The notes: generated by a model not told the origin, from the sequence alone. A stretch of 64,000 bases of DNA from Hydrogenispora ethanolica (GCF_004340685.1 NZ_SLUN01000003.1:124001-188000), one strand, 5' to 3'. Positions 37,941-46,351 are shown, counted from the stretch's first letter. A program made the numbers and translations.

Positions 37941-37956
37941 CAAGGAGCGTGCCCAA

Positions 37957-38541
37957 TTGGAAGATAAAAAAGCGGAGATTTACCGTTGCGGGAAGGAATT
38001 ATTCAGTACCAAAGGATTCAAAGATACCAATATTTCCGACATCACCAAAATGGCTGGAGTAGCGGTGGGGACCTTTTATAACTACTATCCGTCCAAAGAC
38101 CACCTTTTTATGGAGATTTATGTGGAGGAAAACGAGCAATTAAAAAGGAAGCTCATGGAATCGGTTGATCCGGATGAGGAGCCCGTAAAATTTATCAAAA
38201 AATTCCTGGCGTTGAACTTCGAGGGGATGAGTTCCAATCCGATACTGAAGGAATGGTATAACCGAGATCTCTTTAGCAAACTGGAAAAAGATTTTTATGA
38301 ACAAGACGGATTCAAGAGTATTTCCGAATTTATGAATCGCGCGACAATCGAATTGATCAAAAAATGGAAAGTCGAAGGAAAACTCAGGGACGATCTGGAT
38401 AACGACCTTGTTCTCGCCATTTTGAACTCCATATTTTATATCGATTTTCATAAAAAAGATATTGGTATTCAGCATTTTCCGCATCTCATCGATTATATTG
38501 TGGAGTTTGTAATGAAGGGCCTATCGAGTTGCCTCAAATAG
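37957..38541 (+). CDS. TetR family transcriptional repressor
   Basis: About 194 residues. The N-terminal helix-turn-helix domain is classic (IYRCGKELFSTKGFKDTNISDITKMAGVAVGTFYNYYPSKD, seen as FSTKGFKDTNISDI and GVAVGTFYNYYPSKD), followed by an all-helical ligand-binding domain with FMNRATIELIKKW. The start TTG 37957 with AAGGAG nine bases before it keeps the operator at 37915-37940 in the untranslated leader; the ATG at 37918 would place the operator inside the gene. The gene is markedly AT-richer than its surroundings, suggesting acquisition. It should repress itself and the next gene. Confidence 0.88.
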   Translation: MEDKKAEIYRCGKELFSTKGFKDTNISDITKMAGVAVGTFYNYYPSKDHLFMEIYVEENEQLKRKLMESVDPDEEPVKFIKKFLALNFEGMSSNPILKEWYNRDLFSKLEKDFYEQDGFKSISEFMNRATIELIKKWKVEGKLRDDLDNDLVLAILNSIFYIDFHKKDIGIQHFPHLIDYIVEFVMKGLSSCLK

Positions 38542-38573
38542 ATTGGATTGAGTAATTATTTTTTGCCTGTCAA

Positions 38574-38599
38574 TGAATGAATTTTTTATTATTCATTCA
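38574..38599 (+). promoter_or_regulatory. Second TetR operator, before the radical SAM gene
   Basis: TGAATGAAT (38574-38582) and ATTCATTCA (38591-38599) form an inverted repeat of 26 bases in total, the same overall length as the operator at 37915-37940. This ties the radical SAM gene to the TetR regulator. Confidence 0.75.
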
Positions 38600-38666
38600 T
38601 TAAGGAGATGTTAAAATTACCCAGTAACTTTTGGGTTCAATCATAGGGAAAGAGGAGGAGGATTCA

Positions 38667-39746
38667 TTGGAAAGGGACAGTGATTACAATGGCCTTTTGA
38701 ATAAGACGATTCAAGCTTTTCTAAAAGAGACTTTGTGGGTGATGTATCGCAATCCGTCAATGGTCAAAACAGTGCTCCAGGCCATTCGCTTTCAAAAAAA
38801 AGCAGCCCGGAAGCGAGAAGAATATCAAAAGCAGGGTCTTCAGGTCCCTCCGTATATGATTATCAGTATTACCAACCAGTGTAATCTCCGATGCCAAGGA
38901 TGCTATGCAAGAGCGCAGCATCGACCGGTTGAGCGGGAAATGGGTCATGACCAATTACGGTCGGTGATTGCCGAAGCGAAAGACCTGGGGATCTCATTCG
39001 TTTTTCTGGCCGGGGGTGAACCGCTGATCAGGCCGGATATTTTAGACATCACCAACGCTCTGCCGGAAGTGATTTTTCCCCTCTTTACCAATGGTTTGTT
39101 GATTACGGATGAAACGATTGCCCGGTTACGAGAGCAGAAAAACGTCATACCCATCATCAGTCTGGAAGGGTATGAAACCGAAACGGACGGCCGGAGAGGG
39201 TCAGGCGTTTATAGCCACCTACGGGGAACTTTCGAAAAGCTTCGAATATCCGGTATCTTTTTCGGTCTCTCCTTTACTGTTTCAAGAACCAATTTTGATA
39301 CAGTCACCAATGAAATCTTTATCCATCAGCTTATGGCATCCGGTTGCCGACTGTTTTTCTTTGTGGAGTACGTTCCGGTCAAGGAAGGGACGGCGGATAG
39401 GGTCATCATGGATGAGCAAAGAAGTGCGCTCGCCGGGATTCTGGATTCCTTCCGGCTCAGGTTCCCGGCGTTGTTTATCAGCTTTCCAGCCGATGAGGAA
39501 GCCTTTGGAGGCTGCCTCTCGGCGGGCCGGGGTTTCATCCATATCAGCGCCGAAGGCGACTTGGAACCATGTCCTTTTGCGCCTTATTCGGATTCAAACT
39601 TGAAGGATTTATCGCTGAAAGAGGCCTTGCAATCGGAATTATTGAGCAGAATCAGGCAAAATCATGCCGAACTGACTGAAACCAGCGGCGGATGCGCGCT
39701 GTGGGAAAAACGCGACTGGGTAGAATCTTTCCTGAAAACGATATAA
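38667..39746 (+). CDS. Radical SAM protein, function unknown
   Basis: About 359 residues. The motif NQCNLRCQGCYAR carries the three cluster cysteines; FLAGGEPLI is the usual glycine-rich SAM contact. In the C-terminal part cysteines lie in GGCLSAGRGFIHIS, EGDLEPCPF and TSGGCALW, a SPASM/Twitch-like pattern that may hold an auxiliary cluster. Similar proteins modify peptides or small molecules. No precursor peptide is recognisable nearby. The start TTG 38667 follows AGGAGGAGG; an upstream TTG at 38631 is not well supported. A long stem-loop follows, and the TetR operator precedes it. Confidence 0.75.
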   Translation: MERDSDYNGLLNKTIQAFLKETLWVMYRNPSMVKTVLQAIRFQKKAARKREEYQKQGLQVPPYMIISITNQCNLRCQGCYARAQHRPVEREMGHDQLRSVIAEAKDLGISFVFLAGGEPLIRPDILDITNALPEVIFPLFTNGLLITDETIARLREQKNVIPIISLEGYETETDGRRGSGVYSHLRGTFEKLRISGIFFGLSFTVSRTNFDTVTNEIFIHQLMASGCRLFFFVEYVPVKEGTADRVIMDEQRSALAGILDSFRLRFPALFISFPADEEAFGGCLSAGRGFIHISAEGDLEPCPFAPYSDSNLKDLSLKEALQSELLSRIRQNHAELTETSGGCALWEKRDWVESFLKTI

Positions 39747-39756
39747 AGCGTATGGT

Positions 39757-39803
39757 GTTTCAAATTAATAACCGCTTCGAAAGAGCGGTTATTAATTTGA
39801 AAC
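39757..39803. terminator. Long perfect stem-loop after the radical SAM gene
   Basis: GTTTCAAATTAATAACCGCT and its complement face each other around a short loop (CGAAAG). There is no pure T-run, but AT-rich sequence surrounds it; likely terminates both the rSAM gene and the opposite CODH operon. Confidence 0.6.
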
Positions 39804-39837
39804 AGAAACTCGCGCAAGCAAAATGAATGGTTTCGGC

Positions 39838-39915
39838 AGTTATAGGATAAAGTCTTTCGAACCGGAGACTAGTTTGCAAAAGGCTTAGAAACGACTTTAT
39901 TCCTCGTCCTTGCTT
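39838..39915 (+). repeat. Degenerate copy of the 131-bp repeat
   Basis: GGATAAAGTCTTTCG, TTTGCAAAAGGCTTAGAAACG and ACTTTATTCC followed by CTTGCTTC mirror copy 4, but the 3' hairpin part is not clear. Confidence 0.55.
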
Positions 39916-39981
39916 CTAAAAAGGCTGAGAAACCCGGCTAGAAAACCGGAAGGGCCGCAGAAACAGATTTTTCAGAGGTTT

Positions 39982-41217
39982 TTAAAGCGCCCTGGCATAT
40001 TGATACCGGCCGTTGGGAGCGATTTGATAGAAAGCGGCGTAATTCAGGTCAAAGATGTCCGCCGGCCAGGGTTCGATCGGCAACTTTTCCTTGATGACCT
40101 GGGTCCAAAAACCGCAGCGGGAAATCTCCTTTTGCAGGATAACTCCATGAACCACGCCGTCTTTGTAAATGATTTTTTTATAAACGCCGTGATGGTTCAG
40201 CGTGGCCTGCTCATAGCTAGGATCAGGCGCGTGGACCAGACCCAAAGAAACGGTCTCCAGGCCCAGCAGGTTGATGGAGTTTTTGGCGGTAAAACCGTCG
40301 GTGAGCTTCTTGGAGGTTCCGGCCATATTCGATCCGGCGACGATCCCTTGTTTGACCGCCAGCGGCCAAATGGCGGACCGGCCGGTTACATCCCCGGCCG
40401 CGTACACATCGGGGAGCGAGGTTTGCATCTGCTCATCGACGGTGATTCCGTCATTCATTGTTAGGACAGCGTCTTTGATGAATCCGGTATTCGGCCGGAC
40501 TCCGGTCGCCGCGATCACCAGATCGCACGGGATGACGGTCCCGTCATTGAGGCGCACGCTTTGAACCGGCCCGCCGTTACCCGACGGGAGCGCTTCGGTG
40601 ATAGTGACTCCGGTATAGACTTCCGCCCCGGCCTGCTCGAAGAGGGTTTGATAGTTGGAGGCGGCCGTCCGGTCCAACTGCAGCGGCAAGAGCCGGTCGG
40701 CCTGCTCCACGATTACGACGTGCAAGCCTTTCTCCAATAAACCGGCGGCCGCATCCATGCCGACCAGGCCGGCGCCGATGACGAGCGCCGTTTTCCCGGC
40801 CTGGGCCGCGGCACCGATCCGTTGCACATCGGAAATATCGCGCAGGGTAAAAACATTGGGGGCACCGGCCAGCCCCTTGATGGGGGGAAGGCTAGCGCTT
40901 GCGCCGCTGGCAATGAGCAACCGGTCATAAGCGACGGACTGATCATCCTCCAGCGTGATGCGGCGTTCCGCGAAGCGGATATCCCGCACGCCGGTACCCT
41001 TGATCCATTGCAGGGCGTTTTGGGTGAAGAAATCCGGGCTGACGAAGGAGATGCCGTCCAGGCTTCTTTTACCGGCGATGACGTGATGCAGCATGCAACG
41101 GGAGTAAACCCGGTCATCCTTCGAGATCAAGAGAATTTCATTTTGGCTGTCCAGTTTGCGGATGGTTTGCGCCGCGTTGATTCCGGCGGCGCTGGCGCCA
41201 ATGATCACATATTTCAT
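39982..41217 (-). CDS. CODH-associated NAD(P)/FAD oxidoreductase
   Basis: A 411-residue flavoprotein of the pyridine nucleotide-disulfide reductase fold. Two dinucleotide-binding motifs are visible: N-terminal YVIIGASAAGINAA for FAD and ALVIGAGLVGMDAAAGL for NAD(P)H, then the FAD-linked YAAGDVTG. The ATG at 41217 overlaps the ferredoxin-gene stop (ATGA). In related cooS-cooF clusters of acetogens and carboxydotrophs this protein takes electrons from the ferredoxin subunit to reduce NAD(P)+. It would link CO oxidation to NAD(P)H formation here. No disulfide CxxxxC motif is obvious, so it acts as a flavin reductase only. Confidence 0.87.
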   Translation of the reverse strand: MKYVIIGASAAGINAAQTIRKLDSQNEILLISKDDRVYSRCMLHHVIAGKRSLDGISFVSPDFFTQNALQWIKGTGVRDIRFAERRITLEDDQSVAYDRLLIASGASASLPPIKGLAGAPNVFTLRDISDVQRIGAAAQAGKTALVIGAGLVGMDAAAGLLEKGLHVVIVEQADRLLPLQLDRTAASNYQTLFEQAGAEVYTGVTITEALPSGNGGPVQSVRLNDGTVIPCDLVIAATGVRPNTGFIKDAVLTMNDGITVDEQMQTSLPDVYAAGDVTGRSAIWPLAVKQGIVAGSNMAGTSKKLTDGFTAKNSINLLGLETVSLGLVHAPDPSYEQATLNHHGVYKKIIYKDGVVHGVILQKEISRCGFWTQVIKEKLPIEPWPADIFDLNYAAFYQIAPNGRYQYARAL

Positions 41218-41666
41218 TCTTCGCTCACCTCGATCAGATAAATGGCCCGGTTTGGACAGTTCTCCACACAGCGCGGCGTCTCCCGTTCCCCGCAGAAATC
41301 GCATTTGATGATGACCTTGCGCTCCGCCGTATCCGCCTTCAGCACGCCGAAGGGGCACGACAGGACACACATGAAACAGGCCGCGCACTGTTCCGGATGG
41401 TAGGTCACGCGCCCGGTGGCCGGATCCCTGGACATAGCCCCGCTCATGCAGGCGATGACGCATTCGGGTTCGCCGCAATGCCGGCAAAAGATGGGCGTGG
41501 GTTTGCCGGAACGGTCCAGGGCGATGAAGTTGCGGCTTTCATTGCGGATATCCGTCAAATTCAAGACATAAATGCTCTTGCCGGCCGGATTGTGCTCCGC
41601 CATGCAGGCCAGACTGCAGTTTAAGCAACCGTTGCAGCGGTCTTTATCAATCATAATCCGCTTCAT
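41214..41666 (-). CDS. cooF: CooF-like ferredoxin, electron-transfer subunit
   Basis: A 150-residue polyferredoxin with four cysteine clusters: CNGCLNCSLAC, CRHCGEPECVIAC, CAACFMCVLSCPFG and CDFC...CVENCP, i.e. up to four [4Fe-4S] centres, the HycB/CooF pattern. It should carry electrons from CO dehydrogenase to the flavoprotein encoded next. The ATG 41666 has GGGGAGG upstream. It lies 25 bases after cooS, with four bases of overlap to the next gene. Length is slightly shorter than typical CooF (about 190). Confidence 0.9.
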   Translation of the reverse strand: MKRIMIDKDRCNGCLNCSLACMAEHNPAGKSIYVLNLTDIRNESRNFIALDRSGKPTPIFCRHCGEPECVIACMSGAMSRDPATGRVTYHPEQCAACFMCVLSCPFGVLKADTAERKVIIKCDFCGERETPRCVENCPNRAIYLIEVSEE

Positions 41667-41691
41667 GAATCGATACCTCCCCGCAAATGAT

Positions 41692-43578
41692 TTATTCCAG
41701 TCCCAGGCCCCGGCGTTTGGCGACGATGATCTCTTCCAAGAGATCGGCCGTCTTGATAACGTCATCTTCCAAAATCAACCGGCCGCCGGTGAGCCCCACC
41801 ATATCTTCGGTCAATACCCGGGTCACCAACTCACTGCCGGTGATGGCCGGCGGGATGGCCAGATGGAGCGGCAATCCCAACGCCAGGCCGAAGGCGCCGT
41901 CGGCCAAGGCCTGTTCCTCCAGCCATTGCGGCGCGGAGAGCACCAGCGGCAGCTGGGGAATATCCACGCCCAGGAATTGGGCGATCTCGGCGGCCACCAG
42001 CTCCAGCCGGCCGATGGCGAGGCACGGGCCGAAGTTGAGCACCGGCGGGATATTCAGGGCCTCGCAGACTTCCCGGAGATTATCCCCGGCCAACGCGGCC
42101 GCCTTGGGCGACATCAGGCCGACATTCTCCAGTCCGCCGCTGGTGCAGCCGGCCGACAGCACGATAATATCCCGTTGAATCAATTCTTTGGTCAGCTCGA
42201 CCGTGAAAACGTCATGGCCTTTGGCGGTGAGATTGGAACAGCCCACCACGCCGGCGATGCCTTTGATCTTGCCGGCGGCGATCAGCTCGACCAGCGGCTT
42301 CCAAGTGCCGCCCAGGAAATCCCTTAAAGAACTTTCGCTGACGCCGGTCACCACGCCGTCGTCGCCGTGGGAATCGGCCAAGCGGATATTCACCTTGGAA
42401 CGGCGTTTTTGATAGCTTTGAATGGCGTTGGCGATGATATATTCGCTCAGATCGGCGACCGTCTCGGGATCGTATTGGAACAGATCGGCATTGGCTTTCT
42501 TGGCCAGATCGTCGATGCAGATCATGCGGACCATGAATTCAGCGGCAATCGGCTCGATCCCGGGCAGGGTGCAGTTGAACTCGGAGACCACCAGATCGAT
42601 GGCGCCGGTGGCGAGCACCGCCTCGCTGGTAAAGTTGTTCCCGGCATGCCCGGCGAAGATCGTCTGGTAATGTTCGCCGCGGAGCTGGAGATCCTGGCCC
42701 ACGCAGGTGCAGCCGATCAGCCGGAACCCCTTGGCGCCGATCGCCCGGGCCCGTGACGCGGCCGCTTCGGTTTGCAACTTGGCTTGGAGATCGGCGAACA
42801 TGGAATGCTGGTGGCCGGTGATCATGATATTGACAAACCCGGTGTCGATGACGCGCAGTCCCACCGGAGCCTGGCGGATGACCGGCTCGCCCAGGAGAAT
42901 GTCGTTCAACAGGTTGGTGAGGGTCAGCCCGTATAGGCCGGTGGAGATTCCCAGCCGCAGACAGTGCAGCAGCATATCCAAGGGGTCGCTGTTTAAGTTG
43001 GTGGAGGTTTTCACGACGCCGTCGAATACTTCCGATTTGGCGCCGCCCGGCAAGATGTTCAATTTCCGCCATTGTTCCAGGCGCGGCCCATAGGCCAGCT
43101 TTTCCACCAGCCGCATCTTTTCATAACTGGGCCGGTGGAGATCGCCCAAAACCCGGTCGGCAACTTGGTCGGCTTTTTGATACGGATCCTCCGCCGCGAT
43201 CCCGAATAACGCAGCCAGTTTATCCAGGGTGGCCGGGCCTTTGATCTCCCCGTGACTGGCCGCCAACGCTTTCAGATTGCGGGCGGCATTTTCGACCACG
43301 TGGATATAACAGCCGGAACCCGCCGCGACCGCGCGCAAGAAGTTGCGGGCCACGATGGTGTCGGCGGAGGCGCCGCAGACGCCCCGGGGCGAAGTGGGGG
43401 TGATCCGGCAGGGGCCGTTGGTGCACAAACGGCAGCAGACTCCTTGAAGTCCAAAGCCGCATTTGACTTTCTGGCTCTCGACCCGGTGATGGGATGTTTC
43501 CACCTCCAGCCCGGCGATGAATTGGCTGAGGATGGTGTCTGCCGAGGGGCAGACGGCGCAGGTGGTTAACTCAGACAT
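41692..43578 (-). CDS. cooS: Ni-Fe carbon monoxide dehydrogenase, catalytic subunit
   Basis: A 628-residue CODH. D- and B-cluster cysteines are Cys40, Cys48, Cys49, Cys52, Cys57 and Cys68. C-cluster ligands align with the CooSII set: His256, Cys292, Cys336, Cys447, Cys478 and Cys519. However the residue corresponding to the catalytic lysine of CooSII (Lys563), 37 residues after the last ligand cysteine, is Gln556 (in LEEQALADG). It oxidises CO (or reduces CO2) in the cytoplasm, passing electrons to CooF. No acetyl-CoA synthase or energy-converting hydrogenase gene is nearby. AAAGGAGG before the ATG; an Rrf2-type operator precedes it. Confidence 0.93.
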   Translation of the reverse strand: MSELTTCAVCPSADTILSQFIAGLEVETSHHRVESQKVKCGFGLQGVCCRLCTNGPCRITPTSPRGVCGASADTIVARNFLRAVAAGSGCYIHVVENAARNLKALAASHGEIKGPATLDKLAALFGIAAEDPYQKADQVADRVLGDLHRPSYEKMRLVEKLAYGPRLEQWRKLNILPGGAKSEVFDGVVKTSTNLNSDPLDMLLHCLRLGISTGLYGLTLTNLLNDILLGEPVIRQAPVGLRVIDTGFVNIMITGHQHSMFADLQAKLQTEAAASRARAIGAKGFRLIGCTCVGQDLQLRGEHYQTIFAGHAGNNFTSEAVLATGAIDLVVSEFNCTLPGIEPIAAEFMVRMICIDDLAKKANADLFQYDPETVADLSEYIIANAIQSYQKRRSKVNIRLADSHGDDGVVTGVSESSLRDFLGGTWKPLVELIAAGKIKGIAGVVGCSNLTAKGHDVFTVELTKELIQRDIIVLSAGCTSGGLENVGLMSPKAAALAGDNLREVCEALNIPPVLNFGPCLAIGRLELVAAEIAQFLGVDIPQLPLVLSAPQWLEEQALADGAFGLALGLPLHLAIPPAITGSELVTRVLTEDMVGLTGGRLILEDDVIKTADLLEEIIVAKRRGLGLE

Positions 43579-43594
43579 CGATAAAGCCTCCTTT

Positions 43595-43617
43595 AAAAGT
43601 ATACTTATTTGGTATAG
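43595..43617 (-). promoter_or_regulatory. Rrf2 operator upstream of cooS
   Basis: AAAAGTATACTTATTTGGTA (on the plus strand) between the rrf2 stop and the cooS start. The core AAAAGTATACTTA(A/T)TTGGT repeats upstream of the rrf2 gene, so the regulator probably binds both. Confidence 0.6.
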
Positions 43618-43680
43618 TTTATAACTAAAAATATGCCTCGGAATGACGGATATGCCCTTCCGGCGCGGAATGGGAGCGTT

Positions 43681-44103
43681 TTAATCGAACGGATTGTTGC
43701 GCTGCAAAATCATTTCAAAATTGATGCCGTCCAGGTCGGCTAGCAACCGGTCTTGAACCTTGGCGAGCGCCCAGTGGACATCACAGGTATTGGTGCGATT
43801 GAGGCTGCAAAAGGCGCTGTCGTAAAAACAGCGGTTCACATAGATCGGTCCTTCGATAGCCTCGATCACATCTTTCAGGGTGATCTGGCGCGGCTCCTTA
43901 TTCAAAGCGTAGCCGCCGCCGACGCCGCGGTAGGACTGGACGATACCGGCGATGGAGAGCTTGCGTAATAACTTCAGCAAAAACCGCAACGGAATCCGCT
44001 CGTGATCGGCGATGATTTTGGCCTCGATTTTGGTTCCTGCATCCAGCCTGCACAGATAAAGGACTACGCGCAAAGCATAGTCGCCTTCCTGGGTAATTCG
44101 CAT
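43681..44103 (-). CDS. Rrf2 family iron-sulfur regulator
   Basis: A 140-residue winged helix-turn-helix regulator. The N-terminus MRITQEGDYALRVVLYLC and GGGYALNK wing are typical of Rrf2/IscR/NsrR. Cysteines at 92, 99 and 107 (NRCFYDSAFCSLNRTNTCD) match the IscR-like cluster-binding loop, so it likely senses redox state, nitric oxide or CO via a [2Fe-2S] or [4Fe-4S] cluster. The start ATG 44103 has GGAG upstream. It lies just upstream of cooS on the same strand with its own promoter. Confidence 0.88.
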   Translation of the reverse strand: MRITQEGDYALRVVLYLCRLDAGTKIEAKIIADHERIPLRFLLKLLRKLSIAGIVQSYRGVGGGYALNKEPRQITLKDVIEAIEGPIYVNRCFYDSAFCSLNRTNTCDVHWALAKVQDRLLADLDGINFEMILQRNNPFD

Positions 44104-44116
44104 GAGATGCTCCATC

Positions 44117-44172
44117 AAAAGTATACTTAATTGGTCCACATTTAATATACTCCTTGAAGTAAGGAATGTCAA
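44117..44172 (-). promoter_or_regulatory. rrf2 promoter with operator
   Basis: On the minus strand TTGACA (complement of 44167-44172) and TATATT (complement of 44144-44149) are 17 bases apart. Immediately downstream lies the shared motif AAAAGTATACTTAATTGGT at 44117-44135. Binding would allow autorepression. Confidence 0.7.
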
Positions 44173-44412
44173 TCCGGAAGGACCTATCCGGCCGGAGCGG
44201 TCACAACACGTTTGGCCTGAATCAAGAGATTTTTGCCGCCGCCATCAGCGCGATTCATGTTACCGGGAGGGATTCGTCCCAATCGTTCGCAATCCAGGAA
44301 AATATCATCCAGCAACTTTTTGGCGCCGGGATCGTTAATAAAAATTATAATCCTAAAATCCAAGGGTCCGAACGGATACTAATCAAGAGGAGAAGAAAGA
44401 GGGTTAACTGCA

Positions 44413-44871
44413 ATGCCAAATCTCAAAAAAGCAATCCCATCCCTATTTCTGGTCGCACTCGTCATCTTCGGAATAGGGTTGGCAGTTTTTCAGTCCGGCA
44501 AGGCCGACGCCGCGTCAGCGCCGGCTCCGGTGATCGGAGTCGTCGATTACAGCTACTTGCTCAATCATCATCCCGGTACGCCCAAGGCCAATCAAGCATT
44601 ACAGGCTGCACAGGATCAGGCCAAAAAGGAATATACCGAAAAAGTGACCACTCTGAAGGACAAAGAACGACAGGATCTTGAACGCCAGCTTCAGTCGCGG
44701 GTGGAACAGAAACGGCAGGAATTGCTGAAACCGCTCATGGAACAGATCAATGCCGCCATCAAGACTGTCGCAGAGGGCAAAAAATTGACGATGGTAGTTC
44801 ACAAGAATGCGGTTGTTTATGGAGGTCTCGATATTACCACCGAAGTAGCCAAAAAGCTGGGTGCAAAATAA
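44413..44871 (+). CDS. OmpH/Skp-like periplasmic chaperone
   Basis: A 152-residue exported protein. Signal peptide MPNLKKAIPSLFLVALVIFGIGLAVF with cleavage near ADAAS, then the OmpH core: VIGVVDYSYLLNHHPGTPKANQAL, a charged coiled coil (DQAKKEYTEKVTTLKDKERQDL, EQKRQELLKPL) and the closing strand TMVVHKNAVVYGG shown in part, with DITTEVAKKL. In diderm bacteria Skp/OmpH escorts outer-membrane beta-barrels across the periplasm. Its presence together with barrel-like proteins supports an outer membrane in this organism. No bamA in the window. Confidence 0.85.
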   Translation: MPNLKKAIPSLFLVALVIFGIGLAVFQSGKADAASAPAPVIGVVDYSYLLNHHPGTPKANQALQAAQDQAKKEYTEKVTTLKDKERQDLERQLQSRVEQKRQELLKPLMEQINAAIKTVAEGKKLTMVVHKNAVVYGGLDITTEVAKKLGAK

Positions 44872-44906
44872 GCTGCTTTGCGCAGCTGATAAATTCTCCG
44901 CTAGGA

Positions 44907-44942
44907 AACCTTCGCCGTCCGCCGGATGGCGAAGGTTTTTTT
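44907..44942 (+). terminator. Rho-independent terminator after ompH/skp
   Basis: AACCTTCGCC, loop of about 9 bases, GGCGAAGGTTTTTTT. Perfect 10-bp stem with T-run. Confidence 0.9.
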
Positions 44943-45011
44943 ATGGCAAAATGTCGGAAGGACTGGAGCCATTGCCGGTCGACGGCCGCGCGGGAAAGGC
45001 GGGATGGGATT

Positions 45012-45050
45012 CGATGAAGCATGCCCGACTCTGGGGCATGCTTCATCGAA
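45012..45050. other. Perfect stem-loop TCGATGAAGCATGCCC
   Basis: TCGATGAAGCATGCCC is followed by a 7-base loop and its exact 16-bp complement. It lies between the ompH terminator and the tandem repeat. Confidence 0.7.
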
Positions 45051-45054
45051 AACC

Positions 45055-45365
45055 GGGATAGCCGATCCGGCGCCCGGGAATGGTTTCCCGACTCAGGGAC
45101 GGTCTGTTCCCTGGGCGGGGAAAGCCTGGCCGGGCCATGGGAATACTCATACCAAGTTCGGGACATCCGATCAGGTAGCCGGGAATGGTTTCCCGACCCA
45201 TGGACGGACTGAGCCCTGGGCCGGGAAAGCCTGACCGGGCCATGGGAACACTCGTACCAAGCCCGGGACAGCCGATCCGGTGCCCGGGAATGGTTTCCCG
45301 ACACAGGGACGGTCTGAACTCTGGGCCGGGAAAGCCTGGCCGAGCGATGAAAACATTCGCCTATT
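45055..45365. repeat. 105-bp tandem repeat, three copies
   Basis: The unit begins GGGA(T/C)A and contains CCGGGAATGGTTTCCCGAC, GGGACGG, GGGCCGGGAAAGCCTG and CATGGGAA. Units start at 45055, 45160 and 45265, exactly 105 bp apart. Because 105 is a multiple of three, long open frames exist on both strands but no RBS or family supports them. The inner GGGAATGGTTTCCC is itself palindromic. The region 45480-45720 that follows is very AT-rich and shows no gene. Confidence 0.85.
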
Positions 45366-45721
45366 CTCAACACAAAAAAACGAGCATTACCATTCGTTTC
45401 ATGGATGCACCCTCCTGCGAAAGATACGATAAACCTGACCATTCACAACATTTCAAGAGGGCATTTCTACATATCGATGATGAATCCTGCAATTCATCAC
45501 CATAAATATATAATTTACCCGTAAATATATTTTATATTTGATTTTCATTTGAATGTTCCAAATTCAAATGAAATTTTCAAATTATTATATAAAATCAATA
45601 AAAATCCAAATCGATTCCAAAAAAAGATCCCTTTCCCGGGTATATCATGGAAGTATGAAATTCCAAGCGTAGCGCGGAGAATTTGCGGGGTGCCTTGAAT
45701 GAAGCGAGGGGTGCGAGGCGG

Positions 45722-46252
45722 TTGAGAAAGCGATGGGTTATTGGTTTGGCGTTGTTCCTATGCTTGTCGGGCGCGGTGGTGGCCGCCGAGAAACCAAAGA
45801 AGGTTCCGGAGAAAATACCAGTCCGGGTGATCGATAATTCTTCCGCCCCCGTTGCCAAGCTGCTGATCTCGAAGACCAAAGCGCTCTTCAATGAATCGGC
45901 TCAGTATACCATCACCGATTCCGATAGCGGTCCGCATCTTATTCTTCATTTCCAGTTTATCCCTTCGGACGACCCCGCCAGTGCCACGGCGGTGCTTTTC
46001 GCCATCGAATGGCTGATTTACCGCGTGGATTCGGGAATCCGGTTGCCTTACTATATCAACAGCGCCGTGACCATCTGCAGCCTCGATTCCGTGGATCAGC
46101 TGGCCCAACAGATCGTTGCGAAAACGGAGCAAAATTTGGAGAATTACCACCGCTTCGGCAAGCAACTGCTCCTATCGCAGCATGTTCCGGGCGCGGCCGA
46201 TCGGTTTCTGGCCCGCGAGAGTCCTTACGGACCGGAAGGAATGCGACTTTGA
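45722..46252 (+). CDS. Exported protein of unknown function
   Basis: About 176 residues. A short N-terminal signal (RKRWVIGLALFLCLSGAVVAAE) is followed by a mature region with PVRVIDNSSAPVAKLLISKTKALFNESA, here blocks PVAKLLISKTKALFN and YTITDSD, and VDQLAQQIVAKTEQNLENYHRF. No catalytic motif. The pattern resembles small periplasmic proteins with a lipoprotein-free signal. The start TTG 45722 is inferred from signal-peptide quality and GAGG upstream; earlier TTG starts are possible. Confidence 0.6.
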   Translation: MRKRWVIGLALFLCLSGAVVAAEKPKKVPEKIPVRVIDNSSAPVAKLLISKTKALFNESAQYTITDSDSGPHLILHFQFIPSDDPASATAVLFAIEWLIYRVDSGIRLPYYINSAVTICSLDSVDQLAQQIVAKTEQNLENYHRFGKQLLLSQHVPGAADRFLARESPYGPEGMRL

Positions 46253-46351
46253 ACAGCCATTCCATTTCAGACCGAAAAGGGGATGATGGCCTTCGGTTTC
46301 GCCGGAGCTCAGGATTTGGGCGGTACCGCCGAGAATAAAGGAGGAGCAGCG

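Noticed and set aside
45055-45365. CRISPR array
   Set aside because: Repeats are 105 bp with no spacers and no cas genes in the window.
44834-45442. A minus-strand repetitive frame over the 105-bp tandem repeat
   Set aside because: The repetition explains the openness on both strands; no RBS or homologous family.
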